A stretch of DNA of 64,000 nucleotides from an uncultured Arthrobacter sp. (GCF_947493765.1 NZ_CANLSZ010000003.1:372001-436000); one strand, 5' to 3'. Shown: positions 50,706-63,432, counted from the stretch's first letter. The notes: generated from the letters alone by a model not told the origin. Program-made: numbers and translations.

Positions 50706-51632
50706 CTAGGGTGCTCCACCCCGGCTGATGAGCTCCTTCGCCAGCTGGCGGTACGCATCGGCGCCGCTGTGGTTCGCCGCGTAGGAGGTGATGGGTTCGG
50801 CGGCGACCGTGGCATCGGCGAACTTGATGGTGCGCTTGATGACTGTCTCGAAGACCTTGTCGCCGAAGGCCTCGACCAGGCGCGCGATGACCTCACGGCT
50901 GTGGAGCGTCCGCGCGTCGTACATCGTGGCCAGCACGCCGTCGATCTGCAGCCGGGGGTTCAGGCGGTCCTGGACCTTCTCGATGGTCTCCACGAGCAGT
51001 GCCACGGCCCGCAGGGCGAAGAATTCGCAGATCAGCGGGATGATGACGCCGTGCGCCGCCGTCAGCGCGTTGACCGTCAGCAGGCCGAGCGAGGGCTGGC
51101 AGTCGATGAGGATCACGTCGTAGTCGTCCGCCACCTTGCGCAGCGCGCGGTCGAGCACCTGCTCGCGCGCCACCTCGTTGACGAGCTGGACCTCCGCGGC
51201 GGACAGGTCGATGTTGGCCGGCAGCAGGTCGATGTTCTCGACGGCGGTGTGCTGGATGGCGTCCTGGATGGAGACCTTGCGGTCCATCAGGACGTTGTAG
51301 ACCGTGACGTCGAGCTCGTGGGGGTTGGTGCCGAGGCCCGCGGACAGGGCTCCCTGCGGATCGAAGTCGACCAGCAGGATCTTTCGACCCGCTTCGGCGA
51401 GCGCCGCGCCGAGGTTGATGGTCGAGGTGGTCTTGCCGACGCCGCCCTTCTGGTTCACCATGGCGATGACCCGCGCCGGGCCGTGCGAGTCGAGGGCGAC
51501 CGGTTCAGGGAACTCCGTGACGGGCCGGCCGGTGGGGCCGAGCTCCGCGTCTCCTGCGCTGGGCAGAGTTGTGGAACCCTGTTCACTACTCACGAATTTG
51601 TCCACGCTTCCATCAGAATCGGTGCGGGCCAC
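50706..51632 (-). CDS. ParA-family ATPase of the xerD-parA-scpAB cluster
   Basis: A 308-residue ParA-like ATPase matching the Rv1708 position. The P-loop VIAMVNQKGGVGKTTSTINL is near residue 55, LVDFDPQGALS and VILIDCQPSLGLLTVNAL follow. The 50-residue N-terminus is variable. No parB accompanies it, so it is not the chromosomal ParABS pair. It starts at GTG (51632) without a clear ribosome-binding site. It is normally co-oriented next to xerD, but here the prp module separates them. Confidence 0.9.
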   Translation of the reverse strand: MARTDSDGSVDKFVSSEQGSTTLPSAGDAELGPTGRPVTEFPEPVALDSHGPARVIAMVNQKGGVGKTTSTINLGAALAEAGRKILLVDFDPQGALSAGLGTNPHELDVTVYNVLMDRKVSIQDAIQHTAVENIDLLPANIDLSAAEVQLVNEVAREQVLDRALRKVADDYDVILIDCQPSLGLLTVNALTAAHGVIIPLICEFFALRAVALLVETIEKVQDRLNPRLQIDGVLATMYDARTLHSREVIARLVEAFGDKVFETVIKRTIKFADATVAAEPITSYAANHSGADAYRQLAKELISRGGAP

Positions 51633-51791
51633 TCGATCGAACGGATCCGAGCAGCGGTTCTCATGGTCAACGGTACAACGCCGGGGGCGGCGCCCGTGAA
51701 GGGAGCCTGTGCTCCACGGCGAGCCCTCAGCCTCAGCCTGAGGTCGAGGGTGGGCTCCTGCGACGCCAGGAACCGGAGTTCTCGGCCAGCC

Positions 51792-53750
51792 CTACGGGGC
51801 CGCTCCCGGACGCAGCAGGGGCTCGAGCGCCTCGAGGACCGAGGCGTCCTCGATGGTGGACGGCACCACGAGCTCCTCCCCCGCGGCCATCTGCCGCATG
51901 GTCTTGCGCAGGATCTTCCCGGAGCGGGTCTTGGGCAGCGCCTCGACCACGACGACGGACCGGAAGTCGGCGACGGGGCCGATGGTGCTCCGGACGAGCT
52001 GCACGAGCTCAGCCACGAGGGTGTCGTGATCGGGTGCCAGACCCGCCTTCAGGACCACGTACCCGCTGGCCCGCTGGCCCTTCAGCGGGTCCTGGAGACC
52101 GAGGACGGCGCACTCCGCCACGGCGGGATGCTGTGCGAGCACCTGTTCGATGGCCCCCGTGGAGAGGCGGTGGCCGGCCACGTTGATGACGTCGTCGGTC
52201 CGGCCCATCACGAAGACGTAGCCGTCGTCGTCCACATAGCCCGAATCGCCGCTGGTGTAGTAGCCCTCGAAGGCGCTCAGGTAGGAGTCGCGGAATCTGT
52301 CGTCGCTGCCCCAGAGCGTGGTGAGGGTGCCGGGAGGAAGGGGAAGCCGCAGGGCGATACTGCCTTCCGTCCCGGCCGGCACAGGGTTGCCCTCGTGATC
52401 GAGGATCACGACGTCGTAGCCCGGGGAGGGCAGCGAGGGTGAGCCGGGCTTCAGGGGCAGGTCCGCCAGCCCCCGCGGATTGGCGCAGATGGGCCAGCCC
52501 GTCTCCGTCTGCCACCAGTTGTCCACCACGGGCACGCCGAGCACCTCCCCGATCCAGGCGGAGGTGCCCGTGTCGAGCCGCTCACCGGCGGAGAACAGCG
52601 TGGTCAGGGAGGAGAGATCGTGGCTGCGGATGAGCTCCGCCTCGGGATCCACGCGGCGCACGGCCCGCAGCGCGGTCGGGGCGGTGAAGAGTGCCTTGAC
52701 CCGGTGCTGCTCGATCAGCCGGCCGAACGCCCCGGCATCGGGCGTGCCCACGGGCTTGCCCTCGTAGAGCACGGTGGTGGCGCCCGCCAGCAGCGGCCCG
52801 TAGACGATGTAGGAGTGGCCCACCACCCAGCCCACGTCGGACGCCGTGAGCATGACGTCACCCGGGCCGATCCCGAAGACGGCCTGCATGGTCCATGTCA
52901 GGGCGACGGCGTGGCCGCCGTTGTCCCGCACCACACCCTTGGGAGAGCCGGTGGTGCCGGAGGTGTAGAGGATGTAGAGCGGGTCCGTCGCCGCCACGTC
53001 CACCGGCGGGACGGCCCGTGCCCGGGAGACGGCCTCGTCCCAGTCCACCCAGCGGCTTTCCCCTCCGGCATAGCCGGCGACGTCGTGCTGGAAGCCCTCG
53101 CGGGCCTTCGAGACCACGGGGATCCCCGGGCTGCCGGCGAGCACCAGGGCCTCGTGGACGGCCGGCAGGTACTCGACGTGGCGACCGGGCTCGAGCCCTC
53201 CCGAGGCGGTCACCACGGCGCCGGGGCGGGCGTCCCTGATCCTCGCGGCGAGCTCGGCCGGGGCGAAACCGCCGAAGACCACGGAGTGGATGGCCCCGAG
53301 GCGGGCCGTGGCGAGCATGGCGATGACGGCCTCCGGGATCATCGGCAGGTAGATCAGCACACGGTCGCCCGTGCCCACCCCGAGCTCCGCGAGCACCCCG
53401 GCGAAGACGGCCACCTCGTCCCGCAGTTCGGCGTAGGTGTACGTGCGGCGGACGCCCAGCATCGCGGAGTCGTAGACCAGGGCCGCCTGGTCCCCCCGTC
53501 CGGCGTCCACGTGGCGGTCCAGCGCGTTGTGGCTCGTGTTCAGGTGGCCGTCCGGGAACCAGTGGTGGAAGGGCGCCGACGAGCTGTCGAGTGCGCGGGT
53601 GGGCTCGGTGGACCAGTCGACGGCGGCGGCCGCCGAGAGCCAGAAGTGGTCCGGGTCCGCGATGCTCCGCGCGTGCAGGCGCCGGTAGTGGGCCGGGGTG
53701 GAGACATCGTTCCCTGCAAAGTCGTCCGAATCGTTCCCTGCAGCAGCCAT
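51792..53750 (-). CDS. prpE: Propionyl-CoA synthetase
   Basis: Activates propionate to propionyl-CoA, feeding the methylcitrate cycle encoded by the divergent genes. The 652-residue ANL enzyme has YTSGTTGSPKGVVRDNGGHAVAL (about residue 250), where VVRDNGGHAVAL is more typical of PrpE than of acetyl-CoA synthetase, and GRTDDVINVAGHRLSTG near the C-terminus with the acetylatable lysine in TRSGKILRK. The ATG at 53750 has AAGGGC upstream. It is transcribed away from gntR. Confidence 0.9.
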   Translation of the reverse strand: MAAAGNDSDDFAGNDVSTPAHYRRLHARSIADPDHFWLSAAAAVDWSTEPTRALDSSSAPFHHWFPDGHLNTSHNALDRHVDAGRGDQAALVYDSAMLGVRRTYTYAELRDEVAVFAGVLAELGVGTGDRVLIYLPMIPEAVIAMLATARLGAIHSVVFGGFAPAELAARIRDARPGAVVTASGGLEPGRHVEYLPAVHEALVLAGSPGIPVVSKAREGFQHDVAGYAGGESRWVDWDEAVSRARAVPPVDVAATDPLYILYTSGTTGSPKGVVRDNGGHAVALTWTMQAVFGIGPGDVMLTASDVGWVVGHSYIVYGPLLAGATTVLYEGKPVGTPDAGAFGRLIEQHRVKALFTAPTALRAVRRVDPEAELIRSHDLSSLTTLFSAGERLDTGTSAWIGEVLGVPVVDNWWQTETGWPICANPRGLADLPLKPGSPSLPSPGYDVVILDHEGNPVPAGTEGSIALRLPLPPGTLTTLWGSDDRFRDSYLSAFEGYYTSGDSGYVDDDGYVFVMGRTDDVINVAGHRLSTGAIEQVLAQHPAVAECAVLGLQDPLKGQRASGYVVLKAGLAPDHDTLVAELVQLVRSTIGPVADFRSVVVVEALPKTRSGKILRKTMRQMAAGEELVVPSTIEDASVLEALEPLLRPGAAP

Positions 53751-53831
53751 GATCGCCCTTCGGTGCGCGTGATGTTGAGGCACAGTATCACGCACGGTGC
53801 CGGTCGACCACGGAGGCGATGAGCCCTTCGG

Positions 53832-53839
53832 TGTATACA
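53832..53839. promoter_or_regulatory. GntR-type operator, prpE-proximal
   Basis: The palindrome TGTATACA, a GntR/FadR-like site, lies 82 bases upstream of prpE and also provides a TATACA -10-like element on the minus strand. An identical copy lies 76 bases away next to gntR. Confidence 0.7.
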
Positions 53840-53907
53840 TCGGCTCCTGGTTTCCGGGTCCGACATCGGCTCTCGATCGACGCAGCCCTTGTTCCTGCCG
53901 CGACCTT

Positions 53908-53915
53908 TGTATACA
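53908..53915. promoter_or_regulatory. GntR-type operator, gntR-proximal
   Basis: A second TGTATACA palindrome, 60 bases upstream of the gntR start. It overlaps a TATACA -10-like element, with a weak TTGTTC -35 upstream on the plus strand. Binding here would repress gntR-prpDBC, and looping to the first site is possible. Confidence 0.7.
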
Positions 53916-53974
53916 TTGGATGGTGGTCCCGGGCGTCGCTGCCGCCGGGACGCCACGACCGGGAGGAGGAACGC

Positions 53975-54643
53975 ATGAGGGCCAGCGATCGCGCCTACTC
54001 CACCCTGCGCACCGACATCATCGACTGGCGGCTCGCCCCCGGCGACATCCTGGCCGAGGTGGAGCAGTCGGCGAGGCTCGGCGTCTCCCGTACCCCGCTG
54101 CGCGAGGCACTCTCCCGCCTGGTGGCCGAGGGCCTGGCCACGACCAACACCGGGCGCGGCGTGGTCGTCTCCGAGATCTCCCTCGAGGCCGTCACCGATC
54201 TGTTCGACGCGCGTATCCCCCTCGAGTGCGCCGCGGTGCGGATCGCCGCCCGCCGCGGTGATCCTGCCGTCTTCGCGCCCCTCGCCGAGGAGTTCGCCTG
54301 TGCGGGCCCACTCATCGACGGAGACGGGGACAGCGACGGCCAGGCGGCCTACTACGGACTGGTGGCCCGGCTGGACCACGCCATCGACGAGGCCGCCGCC
54401 AATCCCTATCTGCTCCAGGCCCAGAAACCGATCCGTACCCACCTCGCCCGCGTACGCAGGCTGGCCCGGGACAATCCCATCCGCCTGCTGCACAGCGCCC
54501 ACGAGCACGAGCAGATCGCGCGTGCGCTCGCCGACGGCAATGCCGAACTCGCCGAGGCGGCCATGCGCGTGCATCTCCACAGGAGTCTCCAGCACCTGAC
54601 CACCCCGTCCCACGCCGGTCACGGCGCCGCACTGCACCCCTGA
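53975..54643 (+). CDS. GntR-family (FCD) regulator of the prp genes
   Basis: A 222-residue regulator. The N-terminal winged helix (about residues 5-65) contains [21 protein letters not shown], and the C-terminal FCD-type helical ligand domain (about 75-205) has metal-site-like histidines ([18 protein letters not shown]). The ATG at 53975 has GGAGGAGG seven bases upstream. It is divergent from prpE and directly upstream of prpDBC. A methylcitrate-cycle intermediate is the likely effector, by analogy with other prp regulators. Confidence 0.88.
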   Translation: MRASDRAYSTLRTDIIDWRLAPGDILAEVEQSARLGVSRTPLREALSRLVAEGLATTNTGRGVVVSEISLEAVTDLFDARIPLECAAVRIAARRGDPAVFAPLAEEFACAGPLIDGDGDSDGQAAYYGLVARLDHAIDEAAANPYLLQAQKPIRTHLARVRRLARDNPIRLLHSAHEHEQIARALADGNAELAEAAMRVHLHRSLQHLTTPSHAGHGAALHP

Positions 54644-54647
54644 CACC

Positions 54648-54692
54648 CCCGATATCACCGACATCACCGACGCACCACCGACGCACCACCGA
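54648..54692. repeat. Short tandem repeats between gntR and prpD
   Basis: Units of the type ATCACCGAC and CGCACCACCGA are repeated two to three times each in the 59-base gap before the prpD ribosome-binding site. Confidence 0.7.
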
Positions 54693-54702
54693 GAGGAACA
54701 CC

Positions 54703-56223
54703 ATGGTCGAGCTCCATCCCGTCCGAGTCCACCGCAGCGAGGAGAACCTGCCCCGCGAGGGTCAGCTCGCCTGGAAGATCGCGCAGGTCGCCGCGGACCC
54801 CGTCGAGGTGACCGACGAGGTCACCGACATGGTGATCAACCGGATCATCGACAACGTGTCAGTGGCCATCGCCTCCCTCAATCGCGCTCCCGTCGTCGCG
54901 GCACGGGCACAGGCCACGAGCCACCCGGTCTCGGCCCACGGCGCGGGTGCCGCGGTGTTCGGGATCGAGGAGCGCGTCTCCGCCGAGTGGGCCGCCTGGG
55001 CCAACGGCGTCGCCGTCCGTGAGCTCGATTACCACGACACCTTCCTGGCCGCCGAGTACTCGCATCCCGGCGACAACATCCCTCCCATCCTCGCGGCCGC
55101 GCAGCACACCGGTGCCTCCGGCGCCGATCTGCTCCGCGCGATCGCCACGGGCTACGAGATCCAGGTGGATCTCGTGAAGGCCATCAGCCTGCACAAGCAC
55201 AAGATCGACCACGTGGCCCACCTCGGCCCGTCGGCGGCCGCAGGGATCGGCACCCTCCTGGGACTCGCACCGGAGGTCATCTTCCACGCGGTGGGGCAGG
55301 CCCTGCACACGACGACGGCCACCCGCCAGTCCCGCAAGGGCGAGATCTCCACCTGGAAGGCCCACGCGCCGGCGTTCGCCGGGAAGATGGCCGTCGAGGC
55401 CGTGGACCGCACCATGCGGGGCCAGACCTCGCCGACCCCCATCTACGAGGGCGAGGACGGCGTGATCGCCTGGCTCCTCGACGGCCCGGACGCCTCCTAC
55501 GAGGTGCCCCTGCCCGCCCCGGGCGAGGCCAAGCGTGCCATCCTCGACACGTACACCAAGGAGCACTCGGCCGAGTACCAGGCGCAGGCCTGGATCGATC
55601 TCGCCCGCCGCCTGAACGAGGCCCACCCCGAGGTGACGGACCCCGACAACGTGGCCTCGATCGTGATCCACACCTCCCACCACACCCACGTGGTCATCGG
55701 GTCGGGGGCCAACGATCCGCAGAAGTACGATCCCACGGCGTCCCGCGAGACCCTCGACCACTCCATCCCTTACATCTTCACCGTCGCCCTCCAGGACGGC
55801 CGCTGGCACCACGAGGAGTCCTACGCCCCCGACCGCGCCGCACGGCCCGACACCGTGGCCCTCTGGCGCAAGGTCACCACCGTCGAGGATCCGGAGTGGA
55901 CGCGCCGGTACCACTCCCTCGACATCGCGGAGAAGGCCTTCGGCGGCAGGGTGGAGATCACACTGACCGACGGCTCCGTGATCACCGACGAGATCGCCGT
56001 CGCGGACGCCCACCCGCTCGGCGCCCGGCCCTTCGCCCGCGCCGACTACATCGCCAAGCTCCGGCTGCTGGCCGCGGGCGTGGTCGACGACGCCGAACTG
56101 GAACGCTTCCTGGCCGCCGTCCAGAAGCTGCCGGAGCTTCCCGCCGGTTCGCTCGATCAGCTCAACGTGGTCGCCGGACCCGGCGTCATCGATGCGGCCG
56201 CCGCGCCGCAGGGACTGCTGTAG
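54703..56223 (+). CDS. prpD: 2-Methylcitrate dehydratase
   Basis: Dehydrates 2-methylcitrate to 2-methyl-cis-aconitate in the propionate-degrading methylcitrate cycle. The 506-residue protein is of the MmgE/PrpD family, with [24 protein letters not shown] (about residue 107) and [15 protein letters not shown] (about 222) as family blocks. The ATG has GAGAGGA upstream. prpB follows after 11 bases. Confidence 0.95.
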   Translation: MVELHPVRVHRSEENLPREGQLAWKIAQVAADPVEVTDEVTDMVINRIIDNVSVAIASLNRAPVVAARAQATSHPVSAHGAGAAVFGIEERVSAEWAAWANGVAVRELDYHDTFLAAEYSHPGDNIPPILAAAQHTGASGADLLRAIATGYEIQVDLVKAISLHKHKIDHVAHLGPSAAAGIGTLLGLAPEVIFHAVGQALHTTTATRQSRKGEISTWKAHAPAFAGKMAVEAVDRTMRGQTSPTPIYEGEDGVIAWLLDGPDASYEVPLPAPGEAKRAILDTYTKEHSAEYQAQAWIDLARRLNEAHPEVTDPDNVASIVIHTSHHTHVVIGSGANDPQKYDPTASRETLDHSIPYIFTVALQDGRWHHEESYAPDRAARPDTVALWRKVTTVEDPEWTRRYHSLDIAEKAFGGRVEITLTDGSVITDEIAVADAHPLGARPFARADYIAKLRLLAAGVVDDAELERFLAAVQKLPELPAGSLDQLNVVAGPGVIDAAAAPQGLL

Positions 56224-56234
56224 GAGGCCCGGAC

Positions 56235-57209
56235 ATGCTGTACTCGACCACCACGCCCGAACAGAAGCGCCGCACCCTTCGCGAGTCTCTCGCCTCGGGC
56301 CGCATCCAGCAGTTCCCCGGAGCGTTCAACCCGCTCTCGGCGCGCCTCATCGGCGACAAGGGCTTCGCCGGGGTGTACATCTCGGGAGCCGTGCTCGCCG
56401 CCGATCTCGGTCTGCCCGACATCGGCCTGACCACGCTCACCGAGGTGGCCCAGCGTGCCGGCCAGATGGCACGCATGACCGACCTGCCCTGCATCGTCGA
56501 CGCCGACACCGGCTTCGGTGAGCCCATGAACGTGGCCCGCAGCGTCCAGGAACTCGAGAACGCCGGACTCGCCGGCTGCCACATCGAGGACCAGTTCAAC
56601 CCCAAGCGCTGCGGTCACCTCGACGGCAAGAACGTGGTGGATCTCGACACCGCGGTCAAGCGCATCCGCGCAGCGGCGGACGCGCGGCGCGACCCGAACT
56701 TCCTCATCATGGCCCGCACCGACATCCGGGGTACGGACACCCTCGAGGCCGCCCAGGAGCGGGCACGGGCGCTGGTGGAGGCCGGGGCGGACGCGATCTT
56801 CCCCGAGGCGATGCGCAGCCTGGACGAGTTCCGGGCCATCAGGGACGCCGTCGACGTGCCGATCCTCGCGAACATGACGGAGTTCGGCAAGAGCGAGCTG
56901 TTCACCGTCGACGAGCTGGAGTCGGTCGGCGTGAACCTGGTCATCTACCCGGTCACGCTGCTGCGCAGTGCCATGGGCGCCGCCGAGCGTACGCTGGACA
57001 CGATCACGGCCCACGGCACGCAGGAACCGGCCGTGGACCAGATGCAGACGCGCAGCCGCCTCTACGAGCTGGTGGACTACGAGGGATACAACAGATTCGA
57101 TTCCTCGGTCTTCAACTTCGAGGTGCCCCAGGGGTACCGCTCGGACGCATCCGGACCCGGACCCACAGCCGACAGCGCAGGACAGAGCACCAAGGAGGAC
57201 CGATCATGA
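56235..57209 (+). CDS. prpB: 2-Methylisocitrate lyase
   Basis: Cleaves 2-methylisocitrate to pyruvate and succinate. The 324-residue isocitrate-lyase-superfamily enzyme has the metal-binding DADTGFGEPMNVAR and the catalytic KRCGHLDGK loop (about residue 119). The last 30 residues are a non-conserved tail. The ATG follows GGAGG. Its stop overlaps prpC by 4 bases. Confidence 0.95.
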   Translation: MLYSTTTPEQKRRTLRESLASGRIQQFPGAFNPLSARLIGDKGFAGVYISGAVLAADLGLPDIGLTTLTEVAQRAGQMARMTDLPCIVDADTGFGEPMNVARSVQELENAGLAGCHIEDQFNPKRCGHLDGKNVVDLDTAVKRIRAAADARRDPNFLIMARTDIRGTDTLEAAQERARALVEAGADAIFPEAMRSLDEFRAIRDAVDVPILANMTEFGKSELFTVDELESVGVNLVIYPVTLLRSAMGAAERTLDTITAHGTQEPAVDQMQTRSRLYELVDYEGYNRFDSSVFNFEVPQGYRSDASGPGPTADSAGQSTKEDRS

Positions 57210-58351
57210 CGGAACCAGAGATCCACAAGGGACTGGCGGGGGTCGTGGTGGACTACACCGCGGTCTCGAAGGTCAACCCCGACACCAATTCGCTGCTGTA
57301 CCGCGGCTACCCGGTGCAGGAACTGGCCGGGCACCGCGACGTCGAGGACGTCGCCTACCTGCTCTGGCACGGCGAGCTTCCGGATGCCGGGCAGCGGAAG
57401 GACTTCGACGCCTTCGAGCGCGCGCACCGGACCCTGCCCGACGAGGTGGTCGCGGCCATCGACCTCCTGCCCCTGACCGCGCACCCCATGGACGTGGCCC
57501 GCACCGCGGTGTCCGTGCTGGGCGCGAGCCATCCGCTCGCGAACGACAACTCGGTGGAGGCGAACCTGGAGAAGGCCGCCACGCTCTTCGCCGCGTTCCC
57601 CGCCGTCGTGGCCTACGACCAGCGCCGACGCCGGGAGCAGCCGCTCGTGGAGCCCCGCGACGACCTGGGCTACTCCGCCAACTTCCTGTGGATGACCTTC
57701 GGCGAGGAGGCCCCGCCCGAGGTGGTGCACGCGTTCGACGTGTCGATGGTCCTGTACGCGGAGCATTCCTTCAACGCCTCCACGTTCACGGCGAGGGTCA
57801 TCACCTCCACCCTGTCGGACCTGCACTCAGCGGTCACGGGTGCGATCGGCGCGCTCAAGGGCGCACTGCACGGCGGGGCGAACGAGGCCGTGATGCACAC
57901 GTTCGAGGAGATCGGCATCCGCAAGGACGAGTCCCTCGAGGACGCGGCCGCCCGCGCGAAGGCGTGGATGGAGGAGGCCCTCGCCGCCAAGAAGAAGGTC
58001 ATGGGCTTCGGACACCGCGTCTACAAGAACGGCGACTCCCGCGTACCGACCATGAAGGCGGCCCTCGACGCCATGATCGAGTACTTCGGCCGGGACGAGA
58101 TCCTCGGCCTCTACTCGGGGCTCGAGACCGCGATGGGCGAGGTGAAGAACATCAAGCCCAATCTCGACTATCCGGCCGGTCCCACGTACCACCTCATGGG
58201 GTTCGACACCGAGATGTTCACGCCGCTGTTCATCGCGGCCCGCATCACGGGGTGGACCGCGCACATCATGGAGCAGGCCGCCGCGAACTCCCTGATCCGC
58301 CCGCTGAGCCTCTACAACGGCCCCGACGAGCGCCACGTCGACGAGGGCTGA
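57206..58351 (+). CDS. prpC: 2-Methylcitrate synthase
   Basis: Condenses propionyl-CoA with oxaloacetate. The 381-residue citrate-synthase-family protein has GALKGALHGGANEAVM (about residue 212) and MGFGHRVYKNGDSR (about 265) with the active-site histidines. The short length and the prpD-prpB neighbours indicate the methylcitrate type rather than TCA citrate synthase. It converges on xerD with a 15-base gap. Confidence 0.94.
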   Translation: MTEPEIHKGLAGVVVDYTAVSKVNPDTNSLLYRGYPVQELAGHRDVEDVAYLLWHGELPDAGQRKDFDAFERAHRTLPDEVVAAIDLLPLTAHPMDVARTAVSVLGASHPLANDNSVEANLEKAATLFAAFPAVVAYDQRRRREQPLVEPRDDLGYSANFLWMTFGEEAPPEVVHAFDVSMVLYAEHSFNASTFTARVITSTLSDLHSAVTGAIGALKGALHGGANEAVMHTFEEIGIRKDESLEDAAARAKAWMEEALAAKKKVMGFGHRVYKNGDSRVPTMKAALDAMIEYFGRDEILGLYSGLETAMGEVKNIKPNLDYPAGPTYHLMGFDTEMFTPLFIAARITGWTAHIMEQAAANSLIRPLSLYNGPDERHVDEG

Positions 58352-58366
58352 GGCCCGCGCCCGCGC

Positions 58367-59320
58367 TCAGGCGTGGGCCCGCGGATGCGCTGCGGCATAG
58401 ACCTCGCGCAGCGTGTCCGCGGTGACCAGCGTGTAGACCTGCGTGGTGGTCACGGACGCGTGGCCGAGCAGTTCCTGCACCACCCGCACGTCCGCCCCGC
58501 CCTCGAGCAGATGCGTCGCGAAGGAGTGCCGCAGCGTGTGCGGTGAGACCTCGCGCACCACACCGGCCCGCTCGCTGGCCGTCCTGAGGATGCTCCACGC
58601 GCTCTGCCGGCTCAGCCGACCGCCGCGCATGTTGAGGAACAGGGCCGCCCCGCCGGTCCCCTTGGCCGCCAGGGCAGGACGCCCCCGGACCAGATAGGCG
58701 TCGACGGCGCGCGCAGCGTAGGAGCCCACCGGCACGAGCCGCTGCTTCGATCCCTTGCCGGTCAGCCGGACCACCGACGGGCCCTCCTCGGAGGCGTCCA
58801 CCGAGACGTCGTCGACGTCCAGGCCCACCGCCTCGCTGATCCTCGCGCCCGTGGAGTACAGGAACTCGAGCAGCGCCCGGTCCCGCTGGCCGGACGGCGT
58901 GGACGTGTCCACGGTCTCGAGGATCCGCACCACCTCGGAGACGGGGATCGCCTTCGGGAGCCGGCGCCCTGTTGCCGGCGGGTGCACCTCCCGTGCCGGA
59001 TCACCCTCCGTGATCCCTTCGAGCGTCCAGAAACGGTGCACCCCGCGCACGGCGACGACGGTGCGCGCGGCGGACCGCGGACTCAGGGGCGAGAGCCCGT
59101 CCTCGCCGGAGACGATCGCCTGCGCGAAGGCAGAGACGTCGTGGCGGGTGATGCCGGTGGCCTCGTGGATGCCGCGCGCGGCCAGGAACCCGGTGTAGCG
59201 GCGGAGGTCCCGCCGGTAGGCCGCCAGGGTGTTGGGGGCCAGGCCCCGTTCCACGGACATGTGCTGCAGGTAGTCCTCGACCAGGGTCTGCAGCGTGCCG
59301 GTCGCCCCCGTACCGGACAC
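58367..59320 (-). CDS. xerD: XerD tyrosine recombinase
   Basis: Resolves chromosome dimers at dif with XerC. The 317-residue protein has an N-terminal SAM-like core-binding domain and a catalytic domain with [44 protein letters not shown] and the nucleophile Tyr. The GTG at 59320 lies five bases after the NUDIX gene stop and has GAGGA nine bases upstream. Confidence 0.93.
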   Translation of the reverse strand: MSGTGATGTLQTLVEDYLQHMSVERGLAPNTLAAYRRDLRRYTGFLAARGIHEATGITRHDVSAFAQAIVSGEDGLSPLSPRSAARTVVAVRGVHRFWTLEGITEGDPAREVHPPATGRRLPKAIPVSEVVRILETVDTSTPSGQRDRALLEFLYSTGARISEAVGLDVDDVSVDASEEGPSVVRLTGKGSKQRLVPVGSYAARAVDAYLVRGRPALAAKGTGGAALFLNMRGGRLSRQSAWSILRTASERAGVVREVSPHTLRHSFATHLLEGGADVRVVQELLGHASVTTTQVYTLVTADTLREVYAAAHPRAHA

Positions 59321-59325
59321 GGTGC

Positions 59326-60003
59326 TCAGTCCTCGAGGACGGCGCCGCGGGGCCAGGTCGCGTGCCGGCTGGGATGCTCGGGCCACGGCGTCGTGGCAGG
59401 GCGCAGATCGGCGAACCCGCTGTCGCGGCCCACCCTCGCGGCGAGGATCGCGGCGGCGGCGGAGGGGCTGTGGATCCGGCCCTCGAGGACGGCGGCCACG
59501 GCCGTGTCCAGCTCCACCCACGCGAGGGACATCTCGGCCTCCTCATGGGTGCGGGTGTGCCGGTCGGGCTCGGGGACGTCGCCGATCCCGCGGGCCAGAT
59601 AGACGCGCAGTGCCTCCGAGGACGAGCCGGGCGAGAGGAACAGGTCGATCAGGACGTGCCACTGCGACGCGGTGAGATCGGCCTCCTCGGCGAGTTCCCG
59701 GGCCGCGGCGTCCACGAAGTCCTCGCCCTCCTCGTCGAGCAGGCCCGCGGGAATCTCCCAGAGCGCCATGCGCACCGGGTGACGGTACTGGCGCAGCAGG
59801 AGCACACGATCCCGGTCGTCGAGCACGAGGACGGCCACGGCCCCGGGGTGCCGGATGAAGTCACGCGTGAGGGGTTCGCCGTCGTCGGTGAGGGTGAAGG
59901 TCTCGCTGACCACGTCCCACACCCGCCCCTCGTAGACCGTGCTGGTCCCGAGGAGCTTCCGCGGGCTCTGCTCGTCCCCGAGGGCGACGCCGTCCGCAGC
60001 CAC
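59326..60003 (-). CDS. NUDIX hydrolase (ADP-ribose pyrophosphatase-like)
   Basis: A 225-residue NUDIX enzyme. The Nudix box is [24 protein letters not shown] (about residues 84-107, split across the helix), with the RE..EE metal ligands. The N-terminal strand region and the final WVELDTA segment resemble ADP-ribose pyrophosphatases. It starts at GTG (60003), four bases after pyrG. The order pyrG-NUDIX-xerD is conserved in actinobacteria. Confidence 0.9.
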   Translation of the reverse strand: MAADGVALGDEQSPRKLLGTSTVYEGRVWDVVSETFTLTDDGEPLTRDFIRHPGAVAVLVLDDRDRVLLLRQYRHPVRMALWEIPAGLLDEEGEDFVDAAARELAEEADLTASQWHVLIDLFLSPGSSSEALRVYLARGIGDVPEPDRHTRTHEEAEMSLAWVELDTAVAAVLEGRIHSPSAAAAILAARVGRDSGFADLRPATTPWPEHPSRHATWPRGAVLED

Positions 60004-60007
60004 GCCG

Positions 60008-61704
<1,697 letters not shown>

Positions 61705-61708
<4 letters not shown>

Positions 61709-63432
61709 CGAGCAGGAGGCCGGGCAGCATCGGCCAGGAGCTCCTCGGCGTGTGCGCGGGCCGACGCCGAGTCCTCCTGCCCGGCGAGCATCCGGGCGAG
61801 TTCGCGCACGCGTTCGCCGTCGGGCAGCACCTCGACGTCGCTCGCGGTCACTCCCCCACCCTCGCCGTCGCGGGCCACGTTCTTGGTGACGCGGATGTGG
61901 CGGGCCGCGAAGGCCGCGACCTGGGGCAGGTGGGTCACCACGATGACCTGCACGTGCTCGGCCAGCATGGCGAGCCGGCGTCCGATCTCCACGGCCGCCT
62001 TGCCGCCCACGCCGGCGTCCACCTCGTCGAACACGAAGGTGGGCACGGGGTCGACGGCGGCCAGGACCACCTCGATGGCGAGCATGACCCGCGAGAGCTC
62101 ACCACCCGAGGCCCCCTTGCCCAGGGCGCGCGGCGCCGAGCCGGGGTGCGGCTGCAGCGTGAAGGCGATCTCGTCGGCGCCGTGCACGGTCAGCTGCTCC
62201 GCCGGCGTGACGGAGATGTGCAGCTGCGCGTCGGGCATCGCCAGTGCCGTGAGCTCGGCGCTGACCATCCCGGCCAGGGTCCCCGCCGCAGCGGTGCGCA
62301 GACCGGTCAGCTCGTCGGCGAGCTCGTGGACCCGCGCGTCGAGGCCTGCGATGACGTCGTCGAGCTCCTCCACACGGCTGGAGTCGCCGCTGAGCTCCTG
62401 CAGCCGCCGGGCCGCGTCCTCCTGCCAGGCGAGGACCTCGTCGATCGTGGGGGCGTACTTCCGCACGAGGACGGACAGGGCGGCGCGTCGCGTCTCGACC
62501 TCCTCGAGCCGACCCGCGGCCTCGCCGTCGAGCGCGGTGCCGTAGCCGGCGAGATCGGCGGAGATGTCCGCCAGCAGATAGCCCACCTCGGCGAGCCGCC
62601 CGGCGAGCCTGCCGAGATCGGCGTCGTGCTCGGCCACTGCCTCGAGCTGGCGTTTGGCCTCGTCGACGAGCGAGACGGCGTCCACGCCGGCCCCGATGTC
62701 CTCGGAGACGAGTGCCTGGTGCGCGACGACGGCGGCCGTCCGCAGCTCCTCCACGTTGCCCAGGCGCATCGACTCCGCCTTCAGGGCCTCGTCCTCACCG
62801 GGCTGCGGCTCGAGCTCGCCGATCTCGGTCAGCGCGGCCTCGAGTCCCTCGGCCTCCCGGACGCGTTCCCGCGCCTCGCTGGTGAGCCGCTCGCGCTCGG
62901 CCAGGGCATCACGCCACTGCCGGAAGGCCTCGCCGTAGGCCGCCAGGGCCTGCTCCACCGGCGTACCGCCGAACTTGTCGAGTGCCTGGCGCTGCGCCGG
63001 GGCGCTCTTGAGCCGCAGCTGGTCCGACTGCCCGTGGACCACCACGAGCTCGTCCCCCAGCTCGGCCAGGACCCCGACGGGAGCGGACCGGCCTCCCACG
63101 TAGGCGCGGCTGCGCCCCTCGCTCGTGACCGTGCGCGCGAGGATCAGCTCCGACACGCCGTCGTCCTCGTCCAGGGCGGCTCCGGCCTCGGCCGCCCGCC
63201 GGGCCGCGGGGCTCGCGGGGTCGAGCCGCAGGACGGCCTCGGCGGACGCGGACCCGGCACCGAGCCGTACGGCGCCGGCGTCCGAGCGGGCGCCGCGCAG
63301 CAGTCCGAGGGCGGTGATGACCATGGTCTTGCCCGCACCGGTCTCGCCGGTCACCACGGTCAGTCCCGGGCCGAGGCTGAGGGTGGCATCGGTGATGACG
63401 CCCAGGTCCCGGATGCGCATCTCCTCGATCAC
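61705..63432 (-). CDS. recN: RecN, SMC-like DNA repair ATPase
   Basis: Helps in double-strand-break repair. The 575-residue protein has the Walker A motif [14 protein letters not shown] (about residue 26), long coiled coils in the middle (about 165-370), the signature [14 protein letters not shown] and Walker [14 protein letters not shown]. It starts at GTG (63432), overlapping the nadK stop as GTGA. Confidence 0.95.

Noticed and set aside
50706-51632. Chromosomal ParA of a ParABS segregation system
   Set aside because: No parB or parS-like sites nearby; its position beside scpA fits the separate Rv1708-type ParA.
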